Part shown: one piece after another, positions 33,807 to 45,434 of the stretch
How the letters are laid out: every line of letters starts with the position of its first letter
Position numbering within the stretch: the stretch's first letter is position 1
NCBI RefSeq assembly: GCF_030651995.1
Contig: NZ_JAUSBN010000035.1
Span: forward strand, 1-64,000
DNA: 64,000 nt
Source of the DNA: Reyranella sp.
Lineage (GTDB): Bacteria; Pseudomonadota; Alphaproteobacteria; Reyranellales; Reyranellaceae
Direction of reading: 5' to 3'
Made by a program: the position numbers and the translations under genes
Notes under the pieces: generated by a model
Databases searched by the model: none
What the model saw: only the letters and a program-made list of their open reading frames with translations
What the model was told of the DNA's origin: nothing

Positions 33807-34643
33807 ATGCGAAACTATCGGCATATCGAAGTGAGACCGATCGCGGGTGCGCTGGGGGCGGAGATCCACGGCGTCGACATGGCGCAGGATCTCGACGCCG
33901 AGATTGTCGCGGAGATGCGTCAGGCCCTGCTCGACCATCTCGTGATCTTCCTGCGCGACCAGACGGTGACCCCGCTGCAGCAGCTCGCCTTCGCGCGGAA
34001 GTTCGGCGAACCGGTCGAGTATCCGCAGCTCAAGGGGCTGCCGGAATCGCCGATGATCACGCCGGTGGTGAAGCTCGAACACGAGCGCAACAATTTCGGC
34101 GGCATCTGGCATTCCGACACCACCTATCTGACGGTCCCGCCGATGGGCAGCATGCTGCTCGCGCGCGAAGTGCCGCCGTTCGGTGGCGACACGATGTTCG
34201 CCAACCAGTATCTGGCCTACGAGGCGCTGTCGGACGGGCTCAAGACGACGCTCGACGGGTTGATCGGCGTCAGTTCTTCGGCCAAGGCCGACGTCACGAA
34301 GACCCGCGAGGACCGCATGAAGGCGGCGGGCGCCGAGCTCAAGGTCATGATGGCCGAGCATCCGATCGTGCGAACCCACCCGGAGACCGGCCGCAGGGCG
34401 CTTTATACGTCCGACGCCCATACCGCGCTCATCAAGGGCTGGACGGAGAAGGAGAGCCTGGCGCTGCTGCGCTTCCTGTGGGAGCACCAGACGCGGCCCG
34501 AGTTCACCTGCCGCTTCCGGTGGGAAGCCGGCTCGCTGGCCTTCTGGGACAATCGCTGCGCCATGCACAACCCGATCAACGACTATCACGGCTACCGGCG
34601 CGTCATGCACAGGATCACGCTGGCCGGCGACAAGCCGCGATAG
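33807..34643 (+). CDS. TauD/TfdA-family Fe(II)/2-oxoglutarate dioxygenase
   Basis: A 278-aa non-heme iron dioxygenase. The facial triad is H102-x-D104 in GIWHSDTTY and the distal H254 in WDNRCAMHNPIND; R264/R265 in GYRR bind 2-oxoglutarate. Family members oxidise taurine, phenoxyacetates, alkyl sulfates or carnitine-type compounds. AGGAGGTAGAC gives a strong site for the ATG at 33807. Its partner gene is a crotonase-fold protein; the pairing suggests a catabolic carboxylate, but the substrate is unknown. Confidence 0.94.
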   Translation: MRNYRHIEVRPIAGALGAEIHGVDMAQDLDAEIVAEMRQALLDHLVIFLRDQTVTPLQQLAFARKFGEPVEYPQLKGLPESPMITPVVKLEHERNNFGGIWHSDTTYLTVPPMGSMLLAREVPPFGGDTMFANQYLAYEALSDGLKTTLDGLIGVSSSAKADVTKTREDRMKAAGAELKVMMAEHPIVRTHPETGRRALYTSDAHTALIKGWTEKESLALLRFLWEHQTRPEFTCRFRWEAGSLAFWDNRCAMHNPINDYHGYRRVMHRITLAGDKPR

Positions 34644-34673
34644 AGGGAGGAGGGCACGTCCGGAGCAGGCGGT

Positions 34674-34889
34674 TTGCCGGCGGTCCTGGTGCTGGTCGTT
34701 GCCAATGGCTTCTTCGTGGCGGCCGAATTCTCGCTGGTGGCCGTGCGTCGCAGCCGCGTGATCGAGCTGGCCGCCTCGGGCCGGATGAATGCCCAGGCGC
34801 TGGTGCGCTGGGCGTTCAAGATTGTCGACATGGAAGGACGGCGCATCGACAAGCTCCTGGCACGGCGGACGCCCACGCCCGAGGCCTGA
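34674..34889 (+). CDS. Short protein equal to the N-terminus of a CNNM/DUF21 (HlyC/CorC) transporter
   Basis: A 71-aa product: LPAVLVLVVANGFFVAAEFSLVAVRRSRVIELAASGR (first DUF21 helix with the NGFFVAAEFSL signature), followed by a short basic segment and stop. Full DUF21-CBS-CorC proteins run to about 400 aa, so this is either a remnant of a lost gene or a stand-alone microprotein. TTG start at 34674 with GGAG eight bases upstream; the frame is open from the preceding stop. It lies 30 bp after the dioxygenase gene and stops 4 bp before the convergent acylase gene. Confidence 0.6.
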   Translation: MPAVLVLVVANGFFVAAEFSLVAVRRSRVIELAASGRMNAQALVRWAFKIVDMEGRRIDKLLARRTPTPEA

Positions 34890-34892
34890 CCG

Positions 34893-37328
34893 TCAGCGCG
34901 CCGGCGGATTGAGCGTGATCGTGCCGACGGCGCTGCGCGCCGTTTCGGCGCGCGTCCCGCCGATGTTGATGTAGGCGAGGTTCTGCCAGCGCTCGACGAA
35001 GTTGTGAGCCCAGGGAGAGAGCATGTTTCCTGACTGGCCGAGCGGCGTCGCGAAGCGGCTGTTCTCGAGATCGCTGAAATCGTAGATGCCGCGATAGCCG
35101 GCGCCGTGCACGGCATCGAACGGCCGGCTTCCCCTGAAGGAAGGCGAGGCGCGATTCAGCGTCTGGTTGCCTCCGTCCGCCGGGTAGCGCACCGACGCGA
35201 TGTTGCGCAGCAGCGGCACGCCGTCGAACAGGGGGTGGCGATGCACGGCGTAGTGTTCGCGGCCCCACTGCCACTTGGTCATGTCGGGACCCTGACGACG
35301 CGCGATCCAGTCGAGCGCCCGGTCCAGCGCCAGTGCAATGGCGGTTTCGCAGGTCTCGGCCACCTTGGTGCCGCCGTCGTCGCACCAACCCGGCTTGTCG
35401 CGCAGGATACGGACCATCAAGGGCACGTTGGGCACGGCGATCGAATTGAAGAGGTCCTCGCCCAGTTCGTCGGCCAGCAGGCCGCGCTGCACCTCGGTGA
35501 TCCAGGCATCGTAGATCAGCGGCTCGGGCCGGCTCGCCAGCATGAACATGTTCCAGCGGCTCAGCAGGTCGCGCGCCTGCGCGGCGCGCGCATTGCGGGG
35601 TGCGCCCTTCAGCAGGTAAGGCAGCATCTCGGCCGCATCGAGCGTGAGATTGTCGGCCTGCATGACGATCATGCCGTAGACCGGATGGCGCTCGACCTCC
35701 CCCAGGAGCTGGGCGGCGCGGCGCTGGCGGAAGGGCTCGGCCCAGTCCTTGCTGATGAAGTGGCGGTAGTCGTTGGGTACCAGGCGACCGTTGGCGTTGA
35801 CGATCCGGCCGCCCACCGGATTGTAGACGCGAGGCAGCTCGTCGAACGGCACGAAGCCTGCCCAATCAAACTCGGAGGTCCAGCCCGGTACCGGCATCGA
35901 GCCATCGCCCTTGCGCCGGATGGGCACGCGTGCCGGCGAGATCAGTCCGATGTTTCCCGACGTGTCGGCATAGACCATGTTCTGCATCGGCGAGACGATG
36001 CGGCGGGTGGCCGAGAGGAATTCATCCCAGTTCTGCGCCGAGCCGACGCGGGCAAAGCCCTCCGCCGAGGTGTCGGCGCCGTCGAGCGCGGTCGCCTGCA
36101 GAGCCAGCACGTGTCCCTGCGGCGTGAGGTTCTCGCCGCGGCGGACGAAGTCGTCGATCACCGGACCGTGCCGCGTCTCGCGCACCCTCATTGTGACCGG
36201 ATCCCCCCAGGCAACCTTGATCGTCTCGTCGCGAACGACGAAGGGGCGGGCGCCGTCCGGCGTGATGTAGCGGTTGGGGTCGGTCGGATCGACCCGTTCG
36301 ACGAAGACATCCTGGCTGTCCAGGTTGGTGGTCGTGAATCCCCAGCCGATGGTTCCGTTGTGGCCCAGGACGACGGCCGGCGACCCGGGTGAGGTGGCGC
36401 CCCGGATGTCGAAGCCTGGTCCGATCAGACGGGCGAGGTACCAGACGCCCGGAAAGGAGAAGCCGAGATGCGGATCGTTGGCGAGCAGCGGCCGTCCGGA
36501 CACGGCGTGTGCGCCTGAGAGTACCCACTCGTTGGAGGCTTCCCGCTTCCGCGTCACCTCGTTGTCGGTGCCGTGAAAGATACGGTCGAGATCGATATCC
36601 TTCACGGCGGCCATGACCATCGACAGGGTCGAGTCCTTGCTGTCGCCGGACGGCTCGATCAGGAACTTCACGCCGTCCTCGCCGATCTTCTGCGACAGCC
36701 GCAGCCGCAGCAGCTCGGCCCGCCAGTTGCCGTCGAGGCCGAGCGCCATGAGCTTGGCCCACACCAGCGAATCGGCCGGACGCCAGGGGTCGGGCCGGTA
36801 GCGGCCGCCGGACAGGAGCTTGATCAGCGTGAGTTCCAGCCCGAATTGCTGGTCGTCGTCGGAGAGCCATGCATTCACGCCCGCGGCATAGGCGTCGAGG
36901 CGCGTGCGCATGGCGGGCGAGAGGGCGTTCACGCTCTCAGAGGCGCGGCGGTAGACCCCGAGGCCGCGCATGGTCCGGTCGCTGTCGACGAGGCCGCTGC
37001 CGACCAGGCGTGGCGGCACGAGTTCCGCCAGCCGTCCCTGGCCGATGCGGCGCATCAGCTCCATCTGCCAGAAGCGGTCCTGGGCGTGGACGTAGCCCAG
37101 GGCGAAGGAGGCATCCTCGATCGAGCCCGCGATGATGTGCGGGACCGCGTTCTTGTCACGCAGGATCTCGACCGGCGCCTTCAGGCCGGCCACGTCCATC
37201 GTGCCGCTGTAACTGGGCAGCGCGCCGCGGACATGGAAGTAGGCGCCGGTGAGGAAGACCGCGAGCGCCAGCGCCGCGCCGACCAGAAACTTTCCCAGAA
37301 AGGCGGCGACGCGGAGCAACAGCCTCAC
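34893..37328 (-). CDS. Penicillin acylase (penicillin amidase) family protein
   Basis: An 811-aa Ntn-hydrolase precursor with an N-terminal membrane or signal segment (about residues 8-31). The future catalytic serine is S265 in ASNEWVLSGAHAVSGRPLLANDPHLG; self-cleavage before it would split the chain into alpha and beta subunits. HAQDRFWQMELMRR and the C-terminal QTLNRASPSF and GQSGN blocks match the family. Acts in the periplasm or membrane-attached, cleaving amide bonds in beta-lactams, N-acyl homoserine lactones or other acyl amides. GTG start at 37328, with GGGCGG upstream. It follows the CoA-transferase gene by 4 bp. Confidence 0.93.
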   Translation of the reverse strand: MRLLLRVAAFLGKFLVGAALALAVFLTGAYFHVRGALPSYSGTMDVAGLKAPVEILRDKNAVPHIIAGSIEDASFALGYVHAQDRFWQMELMRRIGQGRLAELVPPRLVGSGLVDSDRTMRGLGVYRRASESVNALSPAMRTRLDAYAAGVNAWLSDDDQQFGLELTLIKLLSGGRYRPDPWRPADSLVWAKLMALGLDGNWRAELLRLRLSQKIGEDGVKFLIEPSGDSKDSTLSMVMAAVKDIDLDRIFHGTDNEVTRKREASNEWVLSGAHAVSGRPLLANDPHLGFSFPGVWYLARLIGPGFDIRGATSPGSPAVVLGHNGTIGWGFTTTNLDSQDVFVERVDPTDPNRYITPDGARPFVVRDETIKVAWGDPVTMRVRETRHGPVIDDFVRRGENLTPQGHVLALQATALDGADTSAEGFARVGSAQNWDEFLSATRRIVSPMQNMVYADTSGNIGLISPARVPIRRKGDGSMPVPGWTSEFDWAGFVPFDELPRVYNPVGGRIVNANGRLVPNDYRHFISKDWAEPFRQRRAAQLLGEVERHPVYGMIVMQADNLTLDAAEMLPYLLKGAPRNARAAQARDLLSRWNMFMLASRPEPLIYDAWITEVQRGLLADELGEDLFNSIAVPNVPLMVRILRDKPGWCDDGGTKVAETCETAIALALDRALDWIARRQGPDMTKWQWGREHYAVHRHPLFDGVPLLRNIASVRYPADGGNQTLNRASPSFRGSRPFDAVHGAGYRGIYDFSDLENSRFATPLGQSGNMLSPWAHNFVERWQNLAYINIGGTRAETARSAVGTITLNPPAR

Positions 37329-37332
37329 CGGG

Positions 37333-38490
37333 TCAACCGCCCAGATAGGAGAGGATCGAGTCGCGGTCGCCGTCGAGGTCCGGCGCGGCCGGCCGTGTCT
37401 TCGGATCGGGGAAGGCCGACATCTTGAGCGGGTTGCCGGCCAGCTTCAGCATGCCGCCGCTGCCGTCCGGCACGTCGACCAGCATGTTGCGCGCGGCGAC
37501 CTGCGGATGCTCGATGGCCTGCGCGATGTTGTTGATCGGGCCGCAGGGCACGCCGCCCTTCGACACGACGGCGATCCAGTGATCGGTCGTGTTGGTCTTC
37601 AGCACGGACTCGATTTCGTCCTTCAGCTTCTTCTGGCTCTTCTGGCGCAGCGCGTTCGACTTGTACGCGGGATCGGTCGCCATGTCCGAACGGCCGAGCG
37701 CCTCGCACATCTTGATGAACAGGCCGTCGTTGCCAGCAGCGATGATCATCGAGCCGTCGGCCGTGGCGAAGGCCTCGAACGGGGTGATGGTCGGATGGCG
37801 CGCGCCGAGCGGGCCGGGGATTTCCTTCTCGACCGTGTAGCGCATGATCGCGTTCTCGAGCAGGGCGAGCTGGCAGTCGAACATCGCGATGTCGACCTTG
37901 GTGGACTCGCCGGTCTTGAGCCGATGCACGAGAGCGGCGTTCACCGCGACGGCCGTGTAGAGGCCGGCGCCGATGTCGCCGATCGACATGCCGACCCTGC
38001 TCGGCGGTTGGCCCTCGTTGCCGGTGATGCTCATGATGCCGCCCTGGCCCTGCATGACCATGTCGTAGGCGGGGTCCTTGGAGTTCGGGCCGGTGTGCCC
38101 GAAGCCCGACGCCGAGGCGTAGATCAGCTGCGGATACCGGGCGTGCAGCGTCTCCCAGCCGTAGCCCAGCTTCTCCATCGTGCCGGGGCGGAAGTTCTCG
38201 ACCACCACGTCGGCCTTCTCGAGGAGCTTCTCGAAGATCCTGCGGTGCTCGTCGTTCTTGAGGTCGAGCGCGATGCTTTCCTTGCCGCGGTTCACCGAGG
38301 CGAAGTAGGTCGACTTTCCGTTCACGAAGGGACCGTAGGCGCGGGCGTCGTCGCCGCCCTTCGGCGGCTCGACCTTGATCACCCGGGCGCCCATTTCGGC
38401 CATCAGAAGGGTGCAGTAGGGACCGGCCAGGATGCGGGACAGGTCGACGACGAGAATGCCCGACAGCGGGCCCTTGGTATTCTGGGTCAT
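37333..38490 (-). CDS. CaiB/BaiF (class III) CoA-transferase family protein
   Basis: A 385-aa class III CoA-transferase. N-terminal LSGILVVDLSRILAGPYCTLLMAEMGARVIKVEPPKGGD binds CoA; GKESIALDLKN and VVVENFRPGTMEKLGYG follow. The candidate catalytic aspartate is D143 in DPAYDMVMQGQGG. The family moves CoA between carboxylic acids without ATP. The start at 38490 is ATG. It is first in a leftward pair with the acylase; the acylase could free the acid that is then activated, but that link is inference. Confidence 0.94.
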   Translation of the reverse strand: MTQNTKGPLSGILVVDLSRILAGPYCTLLMAEMGARVIKVEPPKGGDDARAYGPFVNGKSTYFASVNRGKESIALDLKNDEHRRIFEKLLEKADVVVENFRPGTMEKLGYGWETLHARYPQLIYASASGFGHTGPNSKDPAYDMVMQGQGGIMSITGNEGQPPSRVGMSIGDIGAGLYTAVAVNAALVHRLKTGESTKVDIAMFDCQLALLENAIMRYTVEKEIPGPLGARHPTITPFEAFATADGSMIIAAGNDGLFIKMCEALGRSDMATDPAYKSNALRQKSQKKLKDEIESVLKTNTTDHWIAVVSKGGVPCGPINNIAQAIEHPQVAARNMLVDVPDGSGGMLKLAGNPLKMSAFPDPKTRPAAPDLDGDRDSILSYLGG

Positions 38491-38499
38491 GTCCGGTTC

Positions 38500-39375
38500 T
38501 TAGCCAGTGGATCGTCGCGAATCCAGCCACACATTGGCCGCCGCCGCCGAGATCACGATGACACCGCCTAACAAGGTGAGATCGTCCGGCTTTTCGCCAT
38601 CGAACAGCCACACCCAGATCGGACCCAGCACCAGTTCGAGCAGGCCGAGCAGCGAGGCCTGGGCGGCCGGAATGCGCTTCAGGCTCGCCATGTAGAGGAG
38701 CAGGCCGACCGCGAGCTGGCCCGGGCTGAGGGCGAACAGCCACGGAAGCTGCTCCCAGGAGACGTTCTCGGGCTGGGCGAAGGGCAGGGCCACCAGGCCT
38801 GAAATGAGTCCGGCCAGCCAGATCGAGGGTGTCATGCCGATGTCACGCCGGTGGCGGACGACGACATAATTACCGCTCATGCACAGGACCACGATGAGGG
38901 CGACGGCCATGCCGGCGAGGGCCCCGGGCTGCAGGGAGCCCGCGACGCTGATCGCGAGGCCGACGACGGCCAGCGCCATGGCAAGGACCGTGTGGCCATG
39001 CAGGGGCTCGCCCAGGAAGATGCGGGCGGCGATGGCGGTGATGAACGGCGTCGCGCCGAACATGATCAGCACGTTGGCGACCGGCGCGAGGCCGAGCGCC
39101 AGAATGAAGCTCACGAAACTTCCGGCGAGCAGAACGGCGCTGAGCAACAAGGCGCGACCGCCGTTGCGCACGTCGATCAGGACCTGCCGGCGCTGCCAGA
39201 GGAGCAGCGGCAACATGGTGATGACGAGAAGGGCGGAGCGCCAGAACGAGACATCCCACGCGGGAAGGTCGATCTGTCGCACGATCACGCCCGCCGTGCT
39301 GAAGACCGTCGCAGCGACGACGGCGAACAGCACTCCGAGCAGGGCGGAACTTGGCGGGGCGGTGGACGTTTTCAT
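38500..39375 (-). CDS. EamA/DMT-superfamily transporter
   Basis: A 291-aa membrane protein with ten predicted helices in two EamA halves: GVLFAVVAATVFSTAGVIVRQID and FWRSALLVITMLPLLLW in the first, then QLAVGLLLYMASLKRIPAAQASLLGLLELVLGPIWVWLFDGE in the second. Drug/metabolite or amino acid efflux is the family role. ATG at 39375 (MKTSTAPP) chosen at the start of the domain; a longer reading to 39438 runs antisense into the hydrolase gene. It lies 9 bp upstream of the CoA-transferase gene, in the same direction. Confidence 0.93.
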   Translation of the reverse strand: MKTSTAPPSSALLGVLFAVVAATVFSTAGVIVRQIDLPAWDVSFWRSALLVITMLPLLLWQRRQVLIDVRNGGRALLLSAVLLAGSFVSFILALGLAPVANVLIMFGATPFITAIAARIFLGEPLHGHTVLAMALAVVGLAISVAGSLQPGALAGMAVALIVVLCMSGNYVVVRHRRDIGMTPSIWLAGLISGLVALPFAQPENVSWEQLPWLFALSPGQLAVGLLLYMASLKRIPAAQASLLGLLELVLGPIWVWLFDGEKPDDLTLLGGVIVISAAAANVWLDSRRSTG

Positions 39376-39404
39376 CGAAACGAAGATGTGAATACGGACC
39401 GACC

Positions 39405-40415
39405 GTGCCCCCGTCCATCGATTCCCTGGATTTGCCACCCTTCAAGCCGCGCTTTCCGTGGTGGGGCGCGGACCTGCAGACCCTCGCGGTCCTGCTGACG
39501 GGGGCCCGTGCGACGGACCTGGTGCCGCATACAAGCGAGCGCATGGCCTTTCCGATGGCCGATCGCACCGGCGATATCCTCCTCGGGATGCTCGATCGAC
39601 CGGCCGAACCGGTTGAGGGCCGACCGCTCGTTCTCCTGATCCATGGTCTGACGGGCAGCGAGGACAGTTCCTACATGCTGAACGCGGCCCGCCACCTGCT
39701 CGACAGCGGCTATTGCGTGCTGCGCCTCAACATGCGGGGCTCCGGCCCCTCGCGCCCCTACTGCCGCGAGCACTACCATCTCGGGCGCACTGCCGATTTC
39801 CGCCGCGTGCTCTCGCAACTGCCGGACGACGTGACTGAAAACGGCATGTTCGCCGTCGGGTATTCGTTGGGCGGGGCCATGTTGCTGAAATACCTGGGCG
39901 AGGAGGGGGCCTTCTCGCCTCTGCGCGGGGCTGCCACGATTTGCGCCCCGATCGATCTCCTGCGGACGTGCACGCACATGTCGCGGACGCGCAACTGGCT
40001 CTATCAAGCCTACCTGCTCAACGACATGAAGGCCGAGGCGCTGGCGCCGGGCGCGCTGACCTCGCCCGAAGAGCGCAAGATCATCCGGGCTGCGCGCAGC
40101 GTCAGGGAGTACGACGACCGATTCATCTCGCCGCGTTACGGCTTCCGCGGCGCCGAGGACTACTACGAGCTTTGCTCGCCGCGCACTTTCATGCCCGAGA
40201 TCCGCGTACCGACGATGGTCATCGCCTCGTGCGACGATCCCTGGATCCCCGTCGAGTACTATCGGGAGTTCAACTGGGCCGACAACCCGTCTCTCGTGCC
40301 GCTGATGTCGCCGACGGGCGGGCATATCGGCTTCCATGCCCATGACAGCACGCGGCCGTGGTGCGATCTCGCGGTGGAGAAATTCATCGACCGGCTTGCT
40401 ATCATGGGGACGTGA
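39405..40415 (+). CDS. Alpha/beta hydrolase, YheT-like, tandem copy 1
   Basis: A 336-aa cytoplasmic hydrolase of the YheT/EMB8 group. It opens with LPPFKPRFPWWGADLQTL; LLIHGLTGSEDSSYM holds the oxyanion region and the nucleophile serine lies in GYSLGG. The late acid and histidine are probably in SCDDPWIP and GGHIGFH. GTG start at 39405 is inferred from where the conserved sequence begins; the ribosome site is weak. The stop overlaps the next gene's start (GTGA), and the next product is a clear paralogue of equal length. Substrate unknown; esterase or lipase likely. Confidence 0.86.
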   Translation: MPPSIDSLDLPPFKPRFPWWGADLQTLAVLLTGARATDLVPHTSERMAFPMADRTGDILLGMLDRPAEPVEGRPLVLLIHGLTGSEDSSYMLNAARHLLDSGYCVLRLNMRGSGPSRPYCREHYHLGRTADFRRVLSQLPDDVTENGMFAVGYSLGGAMLLKYLGEEGAFSPLRGAATICAPIDLLRTCTHMSRTRNWLYQAYLLNDMKAEALAPGALTSPEERKIIRAARSVREYDDRFISPRYGFRGAEDYYELCSPRTFMPEIRVPTMVIASCDDPWIPVEYYREFNWADNPSLVPLMSPTGGHIGFHAHDSTRPWCDLAVEKFIDRLAIMGT

Positions 40416-41422
40416 TCCTCGATCTCCCGCCGTTTCGTCCGCGCTTCCCCTGGTGGGGGGGCGATCTGCAGACCTTGGCCAATTTCATAAGGCCACCCCG
40501 GAAAGACCTCGCACCGCACACGTCCGAAAGGCTGACCGTCGACCTGCGCGACGGAACCGGCGATCGTCTGGCCTGCACCCTGGACCAGCCGTCCGTCCGT
40601 GCCCAGGGGAAGCCTCTCACGATCCTCGTTCACGGACTGACCGGCTCGCAGGAAAGTTCCTATATGATCAGCATGGCCCGTTGCCTGCTGGACGCGGGAG
40701 AACGCGTCCTTCGGCTGAACCTTCGCGGCGCGGGACCGTCGCGCGCAACCTGCGGCGGACAATACTACGCCGGCCGCAGCCAGGATCTTCGCGCCCTGCT
40801 GGCGAACCTTCCCGCGGAGCTGAAAGCCGAAGGTCTCCGCGTCGTCGGCTATTCGCTGGGAGCTGCGATGCTGCTCAAGTATCTCGGCGAGGAGGGCGAG
40901 GCGGCCCCTCTGCTGGCTGCGGCGGCGGTCTGCGCGCCCATCGACCTGTCGGCGACCTGCCGCCGGATGCTGGAGCGCCGCAATTACCTCTACCACCGCC
41001 ATCTCCTGGGAATGATGAAAGTCGAGGCCACCGCACCGGGCGCACGACTTCAGGGGAGGGAGAGGTCAGCGATCCTCGGGTCCCGCACCATCTGGGAATA
41101 CGACGAGGTCTTCATTGCGCCCCGGCACGGCTTCGCCGGTGCGGAGGACTATTACGAGCGCTGCAAGCCGGTTCGCTTCATAGCAGATATCCGCGTGCCG
41201 ACCCTGGTGCTGGGAGCCTTGGACGATCCCTGGATTCCGGGTGCGCTGTACAGCGGCTACGATTGGGCGGCCAACAAGGCGCTGCTGCCGCTGCTGCCGC
41301 TGTGGGGCGGCCATGTCGGGTTCCACGGCTCGGGCAGCCGGCTTCCCTGGAGCGCCCAGGCGGTAGCGAAATTTTTCGAGGCGAAGCCCACATGCCCGAA
41401 ACAGGCCTCACTCAGGACATGA
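40412..41422 (+). CDS. Alpha/beta hydrolase, YheT-like, tandem copy 2
   Basis: A 336-aa paralogue of the preceding hydrolase, same length. Shared blocks: LPPFRPRFPWWGGDLQTLA, LVHGLTGSQESSYM, GYSLGAAMLLKYLGEEGE, LDDPWIPG and GGHVGFH. The nucleophile serine is in GYSLGA. The GTG start at 40412 overlaps the stop of copy 1 by 4 bp, so the pair is translationally coupled. The sequences have diverged well beyond a recent copy. Function is presumed the same class of ester hydrolysis. Confidence 0.86.
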   Translation: MILDLPPFRPRFPWWGGDLQTLANFIRPPRKDLAPHTSERLTVDLRDGTGDRLACTLDQPSVRAQGKPLTILVHGLTGSQESSYMISMARCLLDAGERVLRLNLRGAGPSRATCGGQYYAGRSQDLRALLANLPAELKAEGLRVVGYSLGAAMLLKYLGEEGEAAPLLAAAAVCAPIDLSATCRRMLERRNYLYHRHLLGMMKVEATAPGARLQGRERSAILGSRTIWEYDEVFIAPRHGFAGAEDYYERCKPVRFIADIRVPTLVLGALDDPWIPGALYSGYDWAANKALLPLLPLWGGHVGFHGSGSRLPWSAQAVAKFFEAKPTCPKQASLRT

Positions 41423-41471
41423 TGCGGCGCTGATCATCAGTCAGGCGAGACCGTCTTGAGGAACTTCGGAA

Positions 41472-41611
41472 ATGGGTGAGGCAGAGCCGATGGCGATGAT
41501 CGTGGGCGTGGCCTGTTCCCTGGTCGCACTCGTGCTGGCATGGCGCGCCTATCGCGGCGTGTCGGAAGAGCAGGAGCAGCGCAAGCGCGACCGCGAGGAC
41601 CGCGACCGTCG

Positions 41612-41615
<4 letters not shown>
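41472..41615 (+). CDS. Small single-helix membrane protein (47 aa)
   Basis: A 47-aa reading: a short N-terminus MGEAEPMA, one hydrophobic segment MIVGVACSLVALVLAW (about 9-24), then a highly charged tail rich in Glu, Arg, Lys, Gln and Asp ending EDRDRR. GAGGAA about eight bases upstream of the ATG. The stop overlaps the stop of the convergent NUDIX gene. The pattern of one helix plus charged tail is typical of real microproteins. Function unknown. Confidence 0.55.
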
Positions 41616-44336
<2,721 letters not shown>

Positions 44337-44339
44337 AGA

Positions 44340-45407
44340 ATGTCCGAAGCTGAAATTCTGTTCGATGTGAATGACGGTCTGGGCGTCATGACGCTCAACC
44401 GGCCGAAGGTCCTCAACTCGCTGTCGCACGGCATCATCCTCGAGATGGAGCGCGTGATGCCTGAGTGGGAGAAGGATTCTTCCATCAAGGCGGTGGTGCT
44501 GCGCGGCGCTGGCGACCGCGCCTTCTCCGCCGGCGGCGACGTGGCCGGCCTCTACCGTGAGATGCGCGACAATCCCTCGGGCACCCTGCGCCGCGACTTC
44601 TTTCGCGACGAGTACATCGTCAACCGCCGCATCTACCGCTACGCCAAGCCGTGGATCTCGCTGATCGACGGCATCAACATGGGCGGCGGCGTTGGCTTGT
44701 CGGCGCACGGCTCGCACTCGGTGGTGACGGAGAAGTATCTCTTCGCCATGCCGGAGACGACGATCGGCCTCTTCCCCGATGTCGGCGGCGGCTATTTCCT
44801 GACGCGTCTGCCGGGAGCGTTGGGCACCTTCCTGGCGCTCACCAGCTACCGCCTCAAGGCCGCCGACGCGGTCTGGGCCGGCATCGCCCATGCCTTCGTG
44901 CCGAGCGCGAAGATCGACGATCTGCAGGCGGCGCTGGGCGCGGCCGACCTCTCCGGCCCGCGCGCCAACGAGAAGGTCGATGCCGTGATCGCCCGGTTCC
45001 AGGGGGATGCCGGCGAGCAGACGCTGCCGGCGCTCATGCCGGAGATCGATCGCTGCTTTTCGGCCGAGACGCTGCAGGAGATCGTCGCCAATCTGAAGAA
45101 GTCGAACAGCGAGTTCGCACAGAAGCAGCTCGCCGCGCTCCTGAAGCTCTCGCCGCTTTCGATGGCGATCACGCTGGAGCAGCTCAAGCGCTGCGCCAAC
45201 CGCTCGTTCGAAGACACGATGACGATCGAGTACCGCATGTCGCAGCGCTGCATGCAGAAAGGCCACGACTTTTTCGAGGGCGTGCGTGCGCTGCTGATCG
45301 ACAAGGACCAGAAGCCGCACTGGAATCCACCGACGATCGACGGTGTCACCCGCGCCCTGGTCGAGGAACACTTTCAGCCGGTGTCCAACGACCTCTTCTT
45401 CGACTGA
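44340..45407 (+). CDS. 3-hydroxyisobutyryl-CoA hydrolase
   Basis: A 355-aa crotonase-fold thioesterase. Oxyanion block RAFSAGGDV, then LIDGINMGGGVGLSAHGSH and FAMPETTIGLFPDVGGGYFLTRLPG, whose Glu and Asp are the catalytic pair of HIBCH; the extended C-terminal part with HDFFEGVRALLIDKDQKPHWNPP is the other mark. It frees 3-hydroxyisobutyrate from its CoA ester in valine breakdown. It starts 3 bp after the dehydrogenase gene. No separate enoyl-CoA hydratase lies in the run; the gene at 33004 is too far and atypical. Confidence 0.93.
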   Translation: MSEAEILFDVNDGLGVMTLNRPKVLNSLSHGIILEMERVMPEWEKDSSIKAVVLRGAGDRAFSAGGDVAGLYREMRDNPSGTLRRDFFRDEYIVNRRIYRYAKPWISLIDGINMGGGVGLSAHGSHSVVTEKYLFAMPETTIGLFPDVGGGYFLTRLPGALGTFLALTSYRLKAADAVWAGIAHAFVPSAKIDDLQAALGAADLSGPRANEKVDAVIARFQGDAGEQTLPALMPEIDRCFSAETLQEIVANLKKSNSEFAQKQLAALLKLSPLSMAITLEQLKRCANRSFEDTMTIEYRMSQRCMQKGHDFFEGVRALLIDKDQKPHWNPPTIDGVTRALVEEHFQPVSNDLFFD

Positions 45408-45434
45408 GGCGACAGTAAGCAAACGGAGGAAACC

